Positions 17,731 to 26,703 of a stretch of 64,000 bases of DNA are shown piece after piece. Where the stretch lies: the NCBI RefSeq assembly GCF_023150235.1, contig NZ_JAKLLH010000006.1, positions 1 to 64,000 of the forward strand, in the 5' to 3' direction. Position numbers and translations under genes: made by a program. Below the pieces are notes generated by a model. That model worked only from the letters and a program-made list of their open reading frames with translations. It did no database searches and had not been told where the DNA came from. Numbering within the stretch: the first letter of the stretch is position 1; every line of letters begins with the position of its first letter. The DNA is from Azonexus sp. (lineage in GTDB: Bacteria > Pseudomonadota > Gammaproteobacteria > Burkholderiales > Rhodocyclaceae).

Positions 17731-18354
17731 ATGAACCAAGCCGCTGACTGGAGTCGCAGCATTACCGTGCTGCGGCGCGATGCGGGCTTCCTCTGCCTGG
17801 AACTGCCGCTCGAATTATGTGCCGACCGGCCGGTGGACCGTGTCGAACGAGGCCTGCGCGAACATCCGGCCGTTACCCGTTGCGGGGTAGACCGGCGCCG
17901 GCAGCAATTGACGATCCATTACCTCGCAGATGCCGCAAGTGCCGGCGAAGTGGCACGCCACCTGTTTTCCCTGCTGCCCGGAGACTGCCCCCCGGCAGCA
18001 ATGCTGGCGCCGGAGGCGGCGGCACCGGCAGCGGAAGAACACGCGCCGGGTGCGCTACCGGATTTTCAGTGGAGCATCCAGCCCCTGCTCGACCGGGTGC
18101 GCGGACTGCTGATTCCGCCCGGCACGCCGCCCGAGGGCAGTCTGAAAGCCCGTCTGCAGCCGGTGCTGGAAAGTGCGCTGACGGAAAAAGCCATCGTCAA
18201 TTTCTTCAACGACATCGTCGCCTTCTACCTGATCAAGACACACTGGGAGTTGATCACCCGGCGCTGGTTGCAAAACCCGGTACTTCACCGCAATGCCTGG
18301 CTGACCACTTTTTATCTCGTCTATCTGCTCGTGCGCTACCGCAAGACAAAATGA
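17731..18354 (+). CDS. Copper-locus protein with degenerate HMA-like N-terminus
   Basis: 207 residues. The first 90 residues read like a ferredoxin-fold HMA domain (VERGLREHPAVTRCGVDRRR, QQLTIHYLADAASAGEVARH) but have no CxxC. A helical C-terminal part follows (LESALTEKAIVNFFNDIVAF, LTTFYLVYLLVRYRKTK), partly amphipathic and possibly membrane-associated. GAGGA precedes the ATG. It overlaps the ATPase gene downstream (ATGA), so the two products are probably made together. It may be an accessory subunit of the ATPase; the family is not recognised. Confidence 0.7.
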   Translation: MNQAADWSRSITVLRRDAGFLCLELPLELCADRPVDRVERGLREHPAVTRCGVDRRRQQLTIHYLADAASAGEVARHLFSLLPGDCPPAAMLAPEAAAPAAEEHAPGALPDFQWSIQPLLDRVRGLLIPPGTPPEGSLKARLQPVLESALTEKAIVNFFNDIVAFYLIKTHWELITRRWLQNPVLHRNAWLTTFYLVYLLVRYRKTK

Positions 18355-20777
18355 AACATTTCCGGGTCATCCATCGTCTGAGACGACGTCTGCGCATCAT
18401 TGCCCCCCTCCTGGTCAAGGAGATGGAGCGCTGTTACATGCTCGAAATCCTCCTGCGCAAGCACCCCGCCGTGGCAGAAGTGCGCGTGGTGCCGGAAATC
18501 GGCTCGCTGACCGTCGTCTACGACCCCGCTTCCTTGCCGGAAGCGCGCCTGCAGACGATGCTCGACACCATTCTCGGCAACCTGGCCAGCGCCCCCCGTG
18601 GCACAGCGCAGGAGATGCCACGGGTCGAAGGACCGGTACGGGAATGTTCACTGGCGATCGAGGGAATGACTTGTGCCTCCTGTGCGCTGCTGATCGAAAT
18701 GAAACTGGCGAAGGACCCTCGCGTGCATCATGCGAGCGTCAATTTTGCGGCGGAAACGATCACCGTCAAGGGCGTGCTCGAGCGCGAACAGTTGAGCCGG
18801 ATCATCGGGAGCCTGGGTTACGAAGCCCGGCCGATGGACACCCTGGCTCAGCGCCGCCTGCTGATCGAAAGAGAGAAGGCCAGGGTCGCGGATGCGCGCA
18901 AGCGTTTCATCCAGTCCGCGCTGCTGACGGTTCCCGTGATGATCTCGGGCATGGCCATGCACCGTTCCCCCTGGCTGCGAGTGATGGAATTCGGACTATC
19001 GACCGCCATTCTCTTCGGCAGCAGCAACAGCATCTTCCGCAAGGCCTGGGCACTGGCCAGGCAGGGCGAGGCGAACATGGACACGCTGATCGCCATCGGC
19101 GCCGGCGCCGCCTGGGCCTACAGCATTCCCGGCGTGCTCAAGACCCATCATCACGTCTATTTCGAGTCGGCCGCCGGCATCTGCACCTTCGTCCTGCTGG
19201 GCCGCTACATGGAAGAACGGGCCAAAGGCAAGGCCGGAGAAGCCATCCGCAAGCTGATAGAACTGCAACCGGATACCGCCCTCCGTCTCACCGCCAACGG
19301 CGAGACGGAGGAAATCCCGATTGATGCCGTGCAGGTCGGGGACCGTCTGCGGGTTCGCGCCGGCGACAAGATTCCCACCGACGGCCGAATCATCGAGGGC
19401 AATTCCCCGGTCAACGAGGCAATGGTTACCGGTGAATCACTACCAGTGGCCAAAAAGCAGGGCGATGCCGTGATCGGCGGCTGCCTCAACGGAAACGGCA
19501 GTTTCGTCATGAGCGTCACCGCGGTCGGTGGCGATACCGTTCTCTCGGGCATCGTCCGCCTGGTCGATCACGCCCAGGGCAGCAAGCTGCCGGTCCAGAA
19601 ACTGGCCGACCGGATATCCGCCCGTTTCGTGCCGGCAGTTGGCGGCATTTCAGCCACCACTTTCCTGGCCTGGGCGCTGACGGGGCATCCGGTATCGCAA
19701 GCCCTGGCCCATGCGGTGGCGGTGCTCCTGATCGCCTGCCCGTGCGCCCTCGGGCTGGCGACACCGACGGCCATCATGGTGGGAACCGGCCAGGCCGCGC
19801 GCCGTGGCATCTATATTCGCAACGGCGCCGCCCTGGAAATGGCGGACAAACTCGATACCGTCGTCTTCGACAAGACCGGCACCATTACCGAAGGCAAGCC
19901 CGTCGTTACCGATGCGCTGCTGCAACCCGGTTACGAACGAGAGCGACTAGCCGACCTGGTGGCGGCTGCCGAAGCCGGATCGGAGCATTTTCTTGCCCGC
20001 GCCCTGGCCGATTGGGCTCGCCCCCATCGGCAGAACGAGTTGGTCGTCGACAGTTTTGCCGCCGTCCCCGGCCACGGTGTTGTCTCGCGGATCGGAAATA
20101 GCGAAATCTTCCTCGGAAACGCACAGTTGCTGCAGGAACGCCAGATTGACAGCACGCCGCTGGCCGCGGAAGCCCTGCGCCTGGCCGAACAGGGCAAGAC
20201 CCCGGTGTTCGCCACGGTCGACGGCAAGATTGCGGCACTTTTCGCCATTGCCGACCAGGCCCGCCCCGGTGCCGGCGAAGCGATTGCACTCCTGCATCGC
20301 CTGGGCATGCGCACGGTCATGGCCACCGGGGATGTCGAACCCGTGGCCCGCCATGTGGCCGCACAGGTCGGGATCGATCAAGTCGTGGCACGCGCCACGC
20401 CGGCCGACAAACTGGTGCTGATCCGCAAACTGCAGGCAACGGGTGCCAAGGTCGGGATGATAGGCGACGGCATCAACGATGCTCCCGCCCTGGTTGCCGC
20501 CGACGTCGGATTTGCCGTCAGTGGCGGAGCCGACATTGCCATCGAATCAGCCGATGTCACGCTGGTCGGCGGCGACATTACCCGCGTTGCCGCCGGTATC
20601 GATCTCTCGCGGCGCACGATGTCGATTATCCGGCAAAACCTGTTCTGGGCTCTCGGCTACAACGTCGTTGCCATTCCGGTGGCTGCTGCCGGTCGCCTCA
20701 ATCCCATGATTGCGGCGGCGGCAATGGCCATGAGTTCGGTTTCGGTCGTTGCCAACTCGCTGCGCCTGCAACGTTGA
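18351..20777 (+). CDS. Cu(+)-type P1B ATPase
   Basis: 808 residues. Domains in order: an HMA-like segment without CxxC (residues 1-80), a true HMA domain with GMTCASC (105-111), eight membrane segments with the CPC site (about 463-465, in IACPCALGLATPTAIM), actuator TGES, phosphorylation site DKTGTITEG (about residue 506), ATP-binding GDGINDAP (about 705) and a last membrane segment with MSSVSVVANSLRLQR, the Met/Ser pattern of Cu(I) transporters. Ends the plus-strand operon. With SCO1 and TlpA-like proteins it is more likely to supply copper for enzyme assembly (CcoI/CopA2 role) than detoxification. The open frame upstream of the ATG at 18351 belongs to the preceding gene. Confidence 0.95.
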   Translation: MKHFRVIHRLRRRLRIIAPLLVKEMERCYMLEILLRKHPAVAEVRVVPEIGSLTVVYDPASLPEARLQTMLDTILGNLASAPRGTAQEMPRVEGPVRECSLAIEGMTCASCALLIEMKLAKDPRVHHASVNFAAETITVKGVLEREQLSRIIGSLGYEARPMDTLAQRRLLIEREKARVADARKRFIQSALLTVPVMISGMAMHRSPWLRVMEFGLSTAILFGSSNSIFRKAWALARQGEANMDTLIAIGAGAAWAYSIPGVLKTHHHVYFESAAGICTFVLLGRYMEERAKGKAGEAIRKLIELQPDTALRLTANGETEEIPIDAVQVGDRLRVRAGDKIPTDGRIIEGNSPVNEAMVTGESLPVAKKQGDAVIGGCLNGNGSFVMSVTAVGGDTVLSGIVRLVDHAQGSKLPVQKLADRISARFVPAVGGISATTFLAWALTGHPVSQALAHAVAVLLIACPCALGLATPTAIMVGTGQAARRGIYIRNGAALEMADKLDTVVFDKTGTITEGKPVVTDALLQPGYERERLADLVAAAEAGSEHFLARALADWARPHRQNELVVDSFAAVPGHGVVSRIGNSEIFLGNAQLLQERQIDSTPLAAEALRLAEQGKTPVFATVDGKIAALFAIADQARPGAGEAIALLHRLGMRTVMATGDVEPVARHVAAQVGIDQVVARATPADKLVLIRKLQATGAKVGMIGDGINDAPALVAADVGFAVSGGADIAIESADVTLVGGDITRVAAGIDLSRRTMSIIRQNLFWALGYNVVAIPVAAAGRLNPMIAAAAMAMSSVSVVANSLRLQR

Positions 20778-20781
20778 GGCC

Positions 20782-20821
20782 GAAAGCCGCCGCCCGGAAC
20801 ATCTCCGGACCGGCGGCTTTC
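20782..20821. terminator. Bidirectional terminator between convergent genes
   Basis: GAAAGCCGCCG (20782-20792) pairs perfectly with CGGCGGCTTTC (20811-20821). It lies between the stop of the P-type ATPase and the convergent NosL-like gene, whose stop codon overlaps its right arm. Confidence 0.7.
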
Positions 20822-21395
20822 AAGCAGGCACGGCCCGTGCCTTGCGCAACAGGCGTTCGCGATCGTTTTCGTAACGTCGGGAAACGCCGTTCGCCATTTC
20901 CTCCATCGAAGCACGGACCGCAGCAGCAAACCCGGCCAACTCGCCGCCGTAAATTTGCTTCGCCGCCAATGCCGCCTCACGTCGGGCAAAAGAGACCTTG
21001 CTCACCGGCGTCATGACTCCGCGCAAATCGCTACCGATCAGATAGGTCGCCGTCGTCGCCTCGACCAGAGGCCGGGGATCGAGCGCGGCGGCAAAGTCCG
21101 GGGCGTGGATGGCGATAAAGCCGCGCCGTCGCTCGCGCAGCATGCACTCCGCCGCGCAATGCACCGAGCAGCTTCCCTGCACCAGTCCATCGGCGTAGTG
21201 CAGCAAATGCCGGGCATGGTGGAACTTGCGACGATCCATGTTGCAGATCACGCAGCGGGGATATTTCTCCAGTTCGTCGGCAAGCAATGCCGCGTCCGGC
21301 CTCTCCGGCTCCGCCGTCATGCCCCAGGCCTCATGGCCGAGCAGCAGGCCGGAGAGGGTCAGCAGAATGAAATCGCGTCTTTTCATCCCGAACAC
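20820..21395 (-). CDS. NosL-like exported protein
   Basis: 191 residues. The N-terminus has a Tat-like KRRDFILLTLSG signal. The mature part has the NosL copper-site pattern in degenerate form: YPRCVICNMDRRKFHHARHL (CxxCxM) and GSCSVHCAAEC, then a conserved block TATYLIGSDLRGVMTPVSK. The protein at 26704 is a close paralogue (same YLIGxDL...MT block). NosL binds Cu(I) and serves nitrous oxide reductase maturation; this branch may serve another copper enzyme. Convergent with the ATPase operon and followed upstream by repeat element A. Confidence 0.8.
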   Translation of the reverse strand: MFGMKRRDFILLTLSGLLLGHEAWGMTAEPERPDAALLADELEKYPRCVICNMDRRKFHHARHLLHYADGLVQGSCSVHCAAECMLRERRRGFIAIHAPDFAAALDPRPLVEATTATYLIGSDLRGVMTPVSKVSFARREAALAAKQIYGGELAGFAAAVRASMEEMANGVSRRYENDRERLLRKARAVPA

Positions 21396-21424
21396 CTCGG
21401 TTCAGACATGGGTTTCGCGGACAA

Positions 21425-21516
21425 ACGCAGACTTTCCAACGACTTGCCCCTGTCTTTCCGTACTGCCCGCCGGGTAAGTGGCCGCAGGCACCCGGAACAT
21501 CGAAAAATCTGCGTTA
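21425..21516. repeat. Dispersed structured element, copy A
   Basis: A 92-bp intergenic sequence related to copies at 54868-54958 and 58342-58433. The 5' arm ACGCAGACTTTC (21425) can pair with GAAAAATCTGCGT at the 3' end, and the core GCCGGGTAAGTG (21469) aligns without gaps to the other two copies. A palindrome AAAAAGTACTTTTT follows at about 21525. It sits upstream of the NosL-like gene and downstream of the TonB receptor gene. Confidence 0.7.
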
Positions 21517-21617
21517 TCGGCGCAAAAAGTACTTTTTCAAGCTTCATACCGTCATTCCTCCACCAGATCGAGCGGGCGGGCCGTTTCCCGCAGGAAACAA
21601 CCCACCTGCAGGGCACC

Positions 21618-23981
21618 TCAATAACGTACACGCAACGTCAGTGCATAGTTTCTCGGATCACCGTAGTAATTGTAGGTATTGGTACCGCCGAGCCGCGTGT
21701 AATAAGTCTTGTCGAACAGGTTGTTGACCGACAGGGTCAGCGCCACATCGCGAGCAAGGTTGTAAGCGATCTGGGTATCATAGACGGCATAAAAATTCTG
21801 CTCGCGCGCGGCCACCGCCGGATTGCTGGCACCACTCGCCGACTGCGAGGCGCCGCGTACGCCGAAACCGAAGCTGAAGCCCTCGAGCGCCCCCTCGCCA
21901 AAGCGATATTTGCTCCACAACTTGAACTGGCTTTTCGGATACCAGTAGCTTATCGGCTGCCCCTGCCGCGATGCATCCTTGAGCAATTCGGTATCCAGGC
22001 GGGTATAGCTCCCGGACAGATCCCAACGCTCGAACGGGCGCCCGACCACTTCCAGCTCCCAACCCTTGCTTTCCAGTTCTCCGGCAGCGACGTAGTAGCC
22101 CGGATTGGCAGCATCGGCGAAAGCCCGGTTCTTGTCGCGAATGTTGAAGATACCCAGATTCACTGCCAGCTTGCCATCGACGAACTCGGTCTTGGCCCCG
22201 ACCTCGTACTGGCGCCCGATTCTGGGTTCGAGCACGCTGTCGTCAACCTTCTTGCTGGTCTGGGGTGCGAAGATGTCCGAGTAGCTGGCATAAAGCGTCA
22301 GATGCTTGTTCACGTCGAAGAGCAGGCCAGCGTAAGGGGTGAATTGCCCCTTCTCCTTTCCGCCCTGAGCCCAGCCTGTCGGAGCCGGATTCGGCGCGAT
22401 GGTCCGCGACCGGTAGTTGTAATCCGAGAAGCGGCCGCCGAGAACAACGGTCACCGGGTCGATCACGCTCAGGCGCAACTGCCCGTAGTAGCCTGACTGC
22501 GTGGTCTCGCTCTCACTGCCGGTAGCATGAATGACCTGAGGTTCAGCCACCGCCGGCGGATCGGCAAACAGCACCTGGTTCACCCGCAGGTAGGCACTGC
22601 CGGGTGAATTGGCATTTGCACCGACGCCATGGCTGCTGAAGTTGGAGCGACTCGCCCCCAACATCAGGTTGTGCCGCCGGCCCAGCAACTCGAACGGCCC
22701 GGCAGCATAAATATCCACGTTGTTCATCTCGTAGTCGTAATCGAACTCACGGCGGATGTAACTGGAAATGAGATTGCTGGCGGGGTTGACCCCATCGGCC
22801 GGGTAAGCATCCTTGAAAAACTGGCTCTGCTTGCGGCGCAGCACGCGGGCAGTTGCCGCCCACCCACTGGCGAAGCGATGCGTCAGGTCGGCACCGACGT
22901 CAGTGGTATCCCACAGGGTGCGCCCCCAGTCCGGGTAAGGGTTGAAGGAACGGCCGACATTGAGAAAGCGACCGTCGGTGTAGGCGGGCAAGCCGCTGAA
23001 GGAACTTGAATCGTCGCGTTGCCGGGCGATGTAGACGCTGGCCGTGGTCGATGGCGCGAGGTCGTATTCAAGCGTACCGAAGGCGAGCCACTTCTGGGAG
23101 TGAACACGATTGAAGACGTAATCACGGTCGACGTGGGAAAACACGCCTCGGCCACGCAATCGTCCTTCCTGCGCCAGGCTACCGGTCACATCGATTTCCA
23201 CACGCTGGTTGTTCCATGAGCCGGTGGAAGCCAGCAGGCGGCTGGCAAATTCCTTCTCGGCACGCTTGCGGACGAAATTCACCGTTCCCGAGATCGCCCC
23301 CGATCCCTGGATGAAGCCGGAGGGACCGCGCAGCACCTCGACGCGTTCGTACATGGAAAGATCGAACTGCTGGTAGCCGGACAAGGGAAGGCTGGAAGGC
23401 GCGCCGTCGAACTGCACCTCCAGAGCCGCCCCCCGCGAATGGTACTGTCCCTGGGAAATATCGTTGGCAATTGCCTGGACACCGGGAAGCTGCGACATGG
23501 CATCCCAGACCGTCACCATATTCTGGTCATCCATCTGCTCGCGGGTGAGCACGGAAACGGAGTTGGGAATTTCCCGCAGGGTCAGGGGAATCTTCCCCGC
23601 CACACTGACCTTGTCGGCCTTGTAGCTGCGCTCGGGGGTTGCGGTAACCGTCACCGCATCCAGCGTTTTCGGTCCGGCGTCCACCTTGGGTAGTTTCTGG
23701 ACGACATAACTCCCCCTGGCGCTCGCCACGGCCCGGTAACCACTCCCGGCCAGCAGCCTGCCAAGAGCATCCTCCACTGGCTGCGCGCCTTTCAGTGCTG
23801 GCGATTGCCGGTCACGCAGGGCATCGGCGTCGAAAAGTATCTGGATTCCCGCCTGCCGGGCCAGCGAGGTCAAGGCACTCCCCAGGCTCTGGGCCGGGAG
23901 GTCGAAGGATTTGTCCTGTGCCAGGCTGCCGCCGGCCCACAAGGCCGATACGAGCAGGGCGAGATGTAGCGGTTTTGACAT
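21618..23981 (-). CDS. TonB-dependent receptor with N-terminal signalling domain
   Basis: 787 residues. Signal peptide (LHLALLVSALWAGGSLAQ), STN signalling domain (FDLPAQSLGSALTSLARQAG to YVVQKL, about residues 24-95), plug (LREIPNSVSVLTREQMDDQN) and 22-strand barrel ending in the outer-membrane signature ALTLRVRY. The STN domain together with the FecR and FecI genes upstream marks a surface-signalling transducer, usually for ferric siderophores. Its location inside a copper locus leaves a copper-chelate substrate possible, but I see no OprC-like metal motif. Same strand as fecI-fecR, gap 104 bases. Confidence 0.93.
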   Translation of the reverse strand: MSKPLHLALLVSALWAGGSLAQDKSFDLPAQSLGSALTSLARQAGIQILFDADALRDRQSPALKGAQPVEDALGRLLAGSGYRAVASARGSYVVQKLPKVDAGPKTLDAVTVTATPERSYKADKVSVAGKIPLTLREIPNSVSVLTREQMDDQNMVTVWDAMSQLPGVQAIANDISQGQYHSRGAALEVQFDGAPSSLPLSGYQQFDLSMYERVEVLRGPSGFIQGSGAISGTVNFVRKRAEKEFASRLLASTGSWNNQRVEIDVTGSLAQEGRLRGRGVFSHVDRDYVFNRVHSQKWLAFGTLEYDLAPSTTASVYIARQRDDSSSFSGLPAYTDGRFLNVGRSFNPYPDWGRTLWDTTDVGADLTHRFASGWAATARVLRRKQSQFFKDAYPADGVNPASNLISSYIRREFDYDYEMNNVDIYAAGPFELLGRRHNLMLGASRSNFSSHGVGANANSPGSAYLRVNQVLFADPPAVAEPQVIHATGSESETTQSGYYGQLRLSVIDPVTVVLGGRFSDYNYRSRTIAPNPAPTGWAQGGKEKGQFTPYAGLLFDVNKHLTLYASYSDIFAPQTSKKVDDSVLEPRIGRQYEVGAKTEFVDGKLAVNLGIFNIRDKNRAFADAANPGYYVAAGELESKGWELEVVGRPFERWDLSGSYTRLDTELLKDASRQGQPISYWYPKSQFKLWSKYRFGEGALEGFSFGFGVRGASQSASGASNPAVAAREQNFYAVYDTQIAYNLARDVALTLSVNNLFDKTYYTRLGGTNTYNYYGDPRNYALTLRVRY

Positions 23982-24085
23982 GCTTGATTCCCTTTTTTCG
24001 TTGCTATCCCTGCTTGAGACGAAAAAAAGGGAAAAACCCTGACATCGGGCCGCTATTTTTTCACGATTTTTTTACCCGGCCGCGC

Positions 24086-25012
24086 TCAACGCCGTCGGAG
24101 CAAGGTTTCCTCTCCGTTTTCTTCGAGACGCACGGGCAGAACGCTTGCCAGGGCTCGCAGCAGCCCCTCGCGATCGCGCTGCTCGTAAACGCCGCTGACC
24201 CGGTAGGTAGCGAGGAGCGGATCGTGCAAGCGCACGGGCCGTAGATGATGGCGATTGATTTCCTCAACCACTTCGTCGAGAGGCGCCGCGGCAAAGACCC
24301 AGCGCCCCTCCCGCCACGCCGGACTGGCCGGCGCAGGCTGGGGTAAAGCCAGAAGATGATCGGAAGCACGGTATTCCAGGCGCTGGCCGGCAAACAGGCG
24401 CCGGGCCGGGGCACCGGAATCCGGTATCACGTCGACAATGCCTTCCTGAACCGATACCCGCCCGCTATCGTGCCGGACCTGCAGATTGAAGGTGGTGCCG
24501 ATATCGCGAATGCTGGCCCCGGCGGCAAGAACCTCGAAGGGGCGCCAGCCGCTGGCCACGGTGAACTGGACCTGACCGCGCACGACGGACACCCGGCGAC
24601 GCCAGGGCGAGTAGTCGATTTCAAGGAGCGTGCCGGCGTCGATCTCAAGCAGCGTGCCGTCATCAAGCAGCTGGCTGCGCACCTCGGCCACCCGGGTTTC
24701 CACCTGCGCCCTTGCGCTGAGGGCAAACTGGAAAGAAGCCAGCGCGATCAACGAAAGCACGGCCAGGGTGGCAAGGGCAAAAGACTTGCGGCGAGGCTTC
24801 CGGCGCTCGAGAACATCCAGGCCGGACCACAGGCGCTTGAAGACGACATACTCGCGTCGATGCAGCGCATCGGCCTCCAGCCAGGCCTGAAAGTCCTTTT
24901 CCAAGGCCGCATCCGGCGCCGCATCTGCTGCCTTATCCCGCCGGCGCAAAAACCAGGTAGCCGCCTCCTCGGCAGCGCGCCGGGAATTCTCGCAGCCCTC
25001 CCCGCCATTCAT
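24086..25012 (-). CDS. FecR-type anti-sigma factor/sensor
   Basis: 308 residues. N-terminal FecR_N/DUF4880 segment (AAEEAATWFLRRRDKAA, then DFQAWLEADALHRREYVVF), one membrane segment (FALATLAVLSLIALASFQFA) and a periplasmic FecR domain (VRGQVQFTVASGWRPFEVLA, IRDIGTTFNLQV) followed by an STN-like C-terminal region. It relays the TonB receptor signal to the sigma factor whose gene overlaps it by four bases. Typical length for the family. Confidence 0.93.
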   Translation of the reverse strand: MNGGEGCENSRRAAEEAATWFLRRRDKAADAAPDAALEKDFQAWLEADALHRREYVVFKRLWSGLDVLERRKPRRKSFALATLAVLSLIALASFQFALSARAQVETRVAEVRSQLLDDGTLLEIDAGTLLEIDYSPWRRRVSVVRGQVQFTVASGWRPFEVLAAGASIRDIGTTFNLQVRHDSGRVSVQEGIVDVIPDSGAPARRLFAGQRLEYRASDHLLALPQPAPASPAWREGRWVFAAAPLDEVVEEINRHHLRPVRLHDPLLATYRVSGVYEQRDREGLLRALASVLPVRLEENGEETLLRRR

Positions 25013-25506
25013 GCCGGCATGACCCGAAAACGCAGGTAAACCAGTGCCCGCACCATATGCTTCTCGATGGCGTTAACCGTGACCCCCAGTTCGCCAGCGA
25101 GTTCTTTTTGCGAAATGCCCTCGAATTTGTGCCGGATGAAGACCTCCCGACATTTTCCCGGCAGTTCGTCGATAGCCCGGCGCAGGCACTCCAGTTGCTG
25201 GCGGGCCATGACGTAACGTTCGGGACCGGGAGCCTCGGAAGCGAGTTCGTCGCAGCTGTCGAGATCGACAAAACTGGACGGCGTAAGGTGCTGCAAACGC
25301 CGGTAATCGGTAGCCAGGTTGGCGGCGATGCGAAAGAGAAAGGCGCGCGGGTTGCCGATCTCGGCAAGCGGTGCCGAGGCCAGATAACGAACAAAGGTCT
25401 CGTGGGCCAGTTCGGCTGCAACCTCGACACAGGCCAGCCGTCGCGTCAGGAAACGACGCAACTCGCCGACATGCTCGATGTAGAGGTTCGTCACTGCACT
25501 CGACAT
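25009..25506 (-). CDS. FecI-type ECF sigma factor
   Basis: 165 residues with sigma-70 regions 2 (HETFVRYLASAPLAEIGNPR, FLFRIAANLATDYRR) and 4 (REVFIRHKFEGISQKELAGE, LGVTVNAIEKHMVRAL). The HMVRAL end of region 4 is characteristic of the FecI group. First gene of fecI-fecR-TonB receptor. The 272-base gap before it (25507-25778) also holds the promoter side of the divergent TauE/SafE gene; I see no Fur box with confidence. Confidence 0.95.
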   Translation of the reverse strand: MSSAVTNLYIEHVGELRRFLTRRLACVEVAAELAHETFVRYLASAPLAEIGNPRAFLFRIAANLATDYRRLQHLTPSSFVDLDSCDELASEAPGPERYVMARQQLECLRRAIDELPGKCREVFIRHKFEGISQKELAGELGVTVNAIEKHMVRALVYLRFRVMPA

Positions 25507-25778
25507 GGAAATTCACGGTCCACCGGATCAATCGGCCGAATTCTAGAGTTTTTCCCTCGCCTCGCCCTGCGACCTATTGCCGCACCCATTGAGGCTTTCT
25601 TGGACGGACGACAGGCACAACGAATCTCCCACCCGGAATTTCCCGTCGTTTCGTCGCCGGAAAAATTTCCCTGGCCGACGAAATTGCCGGCCCGCGCCTC
25701 CTGCCCCGTATCCAGATCAATGCTCGCGGCGCGACCTTTGCTAGACTTGAAGCCTCTTGAAAGAACCGCCTGGAATTC

Positions 25779-26483
25779 ATGGATTCGAGCCACGCCCATC
25801 ACACCATTTCGGAGCTCTCCTACTGGCTCGCCTTCATGACCGGCCTGCTGGGTAGCGGACACTGCCTGGGCATGTGCGGGGGCCTGGTATCCGGTTTTTT
25901 CATGAAGCTGGGCGCCAAGGGGCCTTGGCCCTATCTCAGTTACCACGCGGCGCGCGTCGGCATCTACACATTGATTGGCGTGGTCGCCGCCCTCCTCGGC
26001 TCGGCCCTCGTCTCGACCGGGCAAATCGGCTTGTGGCAAGGCCTCCTGCAGATCGTCGCTGGCATCGTCGTCATCCTGCTCGGCCTCGATCTGCTCGGCA
26101 TTTCACCGCTGCGCAACCGCGTGGGCTTTGCCCCGGTAGCCTGGTTGCGGCGTCAATTCACCCTCGCCGTGCAAAAAGGGCCGATTGCCGGCGCCCTGAT
26201 TGGCGGCGCAATCAACGGCATGATGCCCTGCTCGATGACCATGGCCATGGCAGTTAAAGCCAGCACCGCGCCAAGCGTGATCGATGGTGGCTTGTTGATG
26301 CTCGCCTTCGGCGCCGGCACCCTGCCGTCGATGCTCTCGGCTTCGGTACTATTCGGCAAGCTCGGCCCCGGCCTGCGCGGCTGGCTGCTCAAGGGCGCCG
26401 CCCTGTTCGTGATCGCCCTCGGCCTTTCCACACTGTGGCAAGGCATTCGCTACTACCTGGTGATGCGCCAGTTGATCGTCTGA
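25779..26483 (+). CDS. TauE/SafE-type membrane protein (copper-linked branch)
   Basis: 234 residues, six or more membrane segments. The first segment carries LLGSGHCLGMCGGLVSGFF, and a later one has INGMMPCSMTMAMAVKAS; the GHCxGMCG and MxPC motifs are those of the group often found beside ccoGHIS/CcoI copper genes. That group has been linked to copper supply for cytochrome oxidase. Here it lies between the FecIR system and two NosL-like genes, which supports a metal role. Substrate unknown. Confidence 0.88.
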   Translation: MDSSHAHHTISELSYWLAFMTGLLGSGHCLGMCGGLVSGFFMKLGAKGPWPYLSYHAARVGIYTLIGVVAALLGSALVSTGQIGLWQGLLQIVAGIVVILLGLDLLGISPLRNRVGFAPVAWLRRQFTLAVQKGPIAGALIGGAINGMMPCSMTMAMAVKASTAPSVIDGGLLMLAFGAGTLPSMLSASVLFGKLGPGLRGWLLKGAALFVIALGLSTLWQGIRYYLVMRQLIV

Positions 26484-26489
26484 CCCCAA

Positions 26490-26514
26490 GGGCTGCGGCA
26501 TCATGTCGCAGCCC
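26490..26514 (+). terminator. Hairpin after TauE/SafE gene
   Basis: GGGCTGCG (26490-26497) and CGCAGCCC (26507-26514) form a perfect stem seven bases past the stop codon. No T-run follows, so termination is uncertain. The rest of the leader to 26703 is GC-rich with a further pairing (GGAACCCGG with CCGGGTTTCC) just before the next gene. Confidence 0.5.
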
Positions 26515-26703
26515 GCATCCATGATTGGAGACTAATATTCCTCAAACCTTTCCCTGCGGGGAAAGGCAGCAGCCGATTGGCAGCCAGCCTTCACGAGCAG
26601 CCGATCTCAACCAGGCCGGCCGGGATGCCCCCGACCGCCGAGCCCCGGAACCCGGTCTTGCCCACCGCTGTGGCCGGGTTTCCCAACCGGAGTCACGAAT
26701 ACG

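Noticed and set aside
21618..23981. TonB receptor as OprC/NosA copper receptor
   Set aside because: The STN domain and FecIR partners point to a siderophore transducer; no OprC-type metal motif was seen, though copper chelates cannot be excluded.
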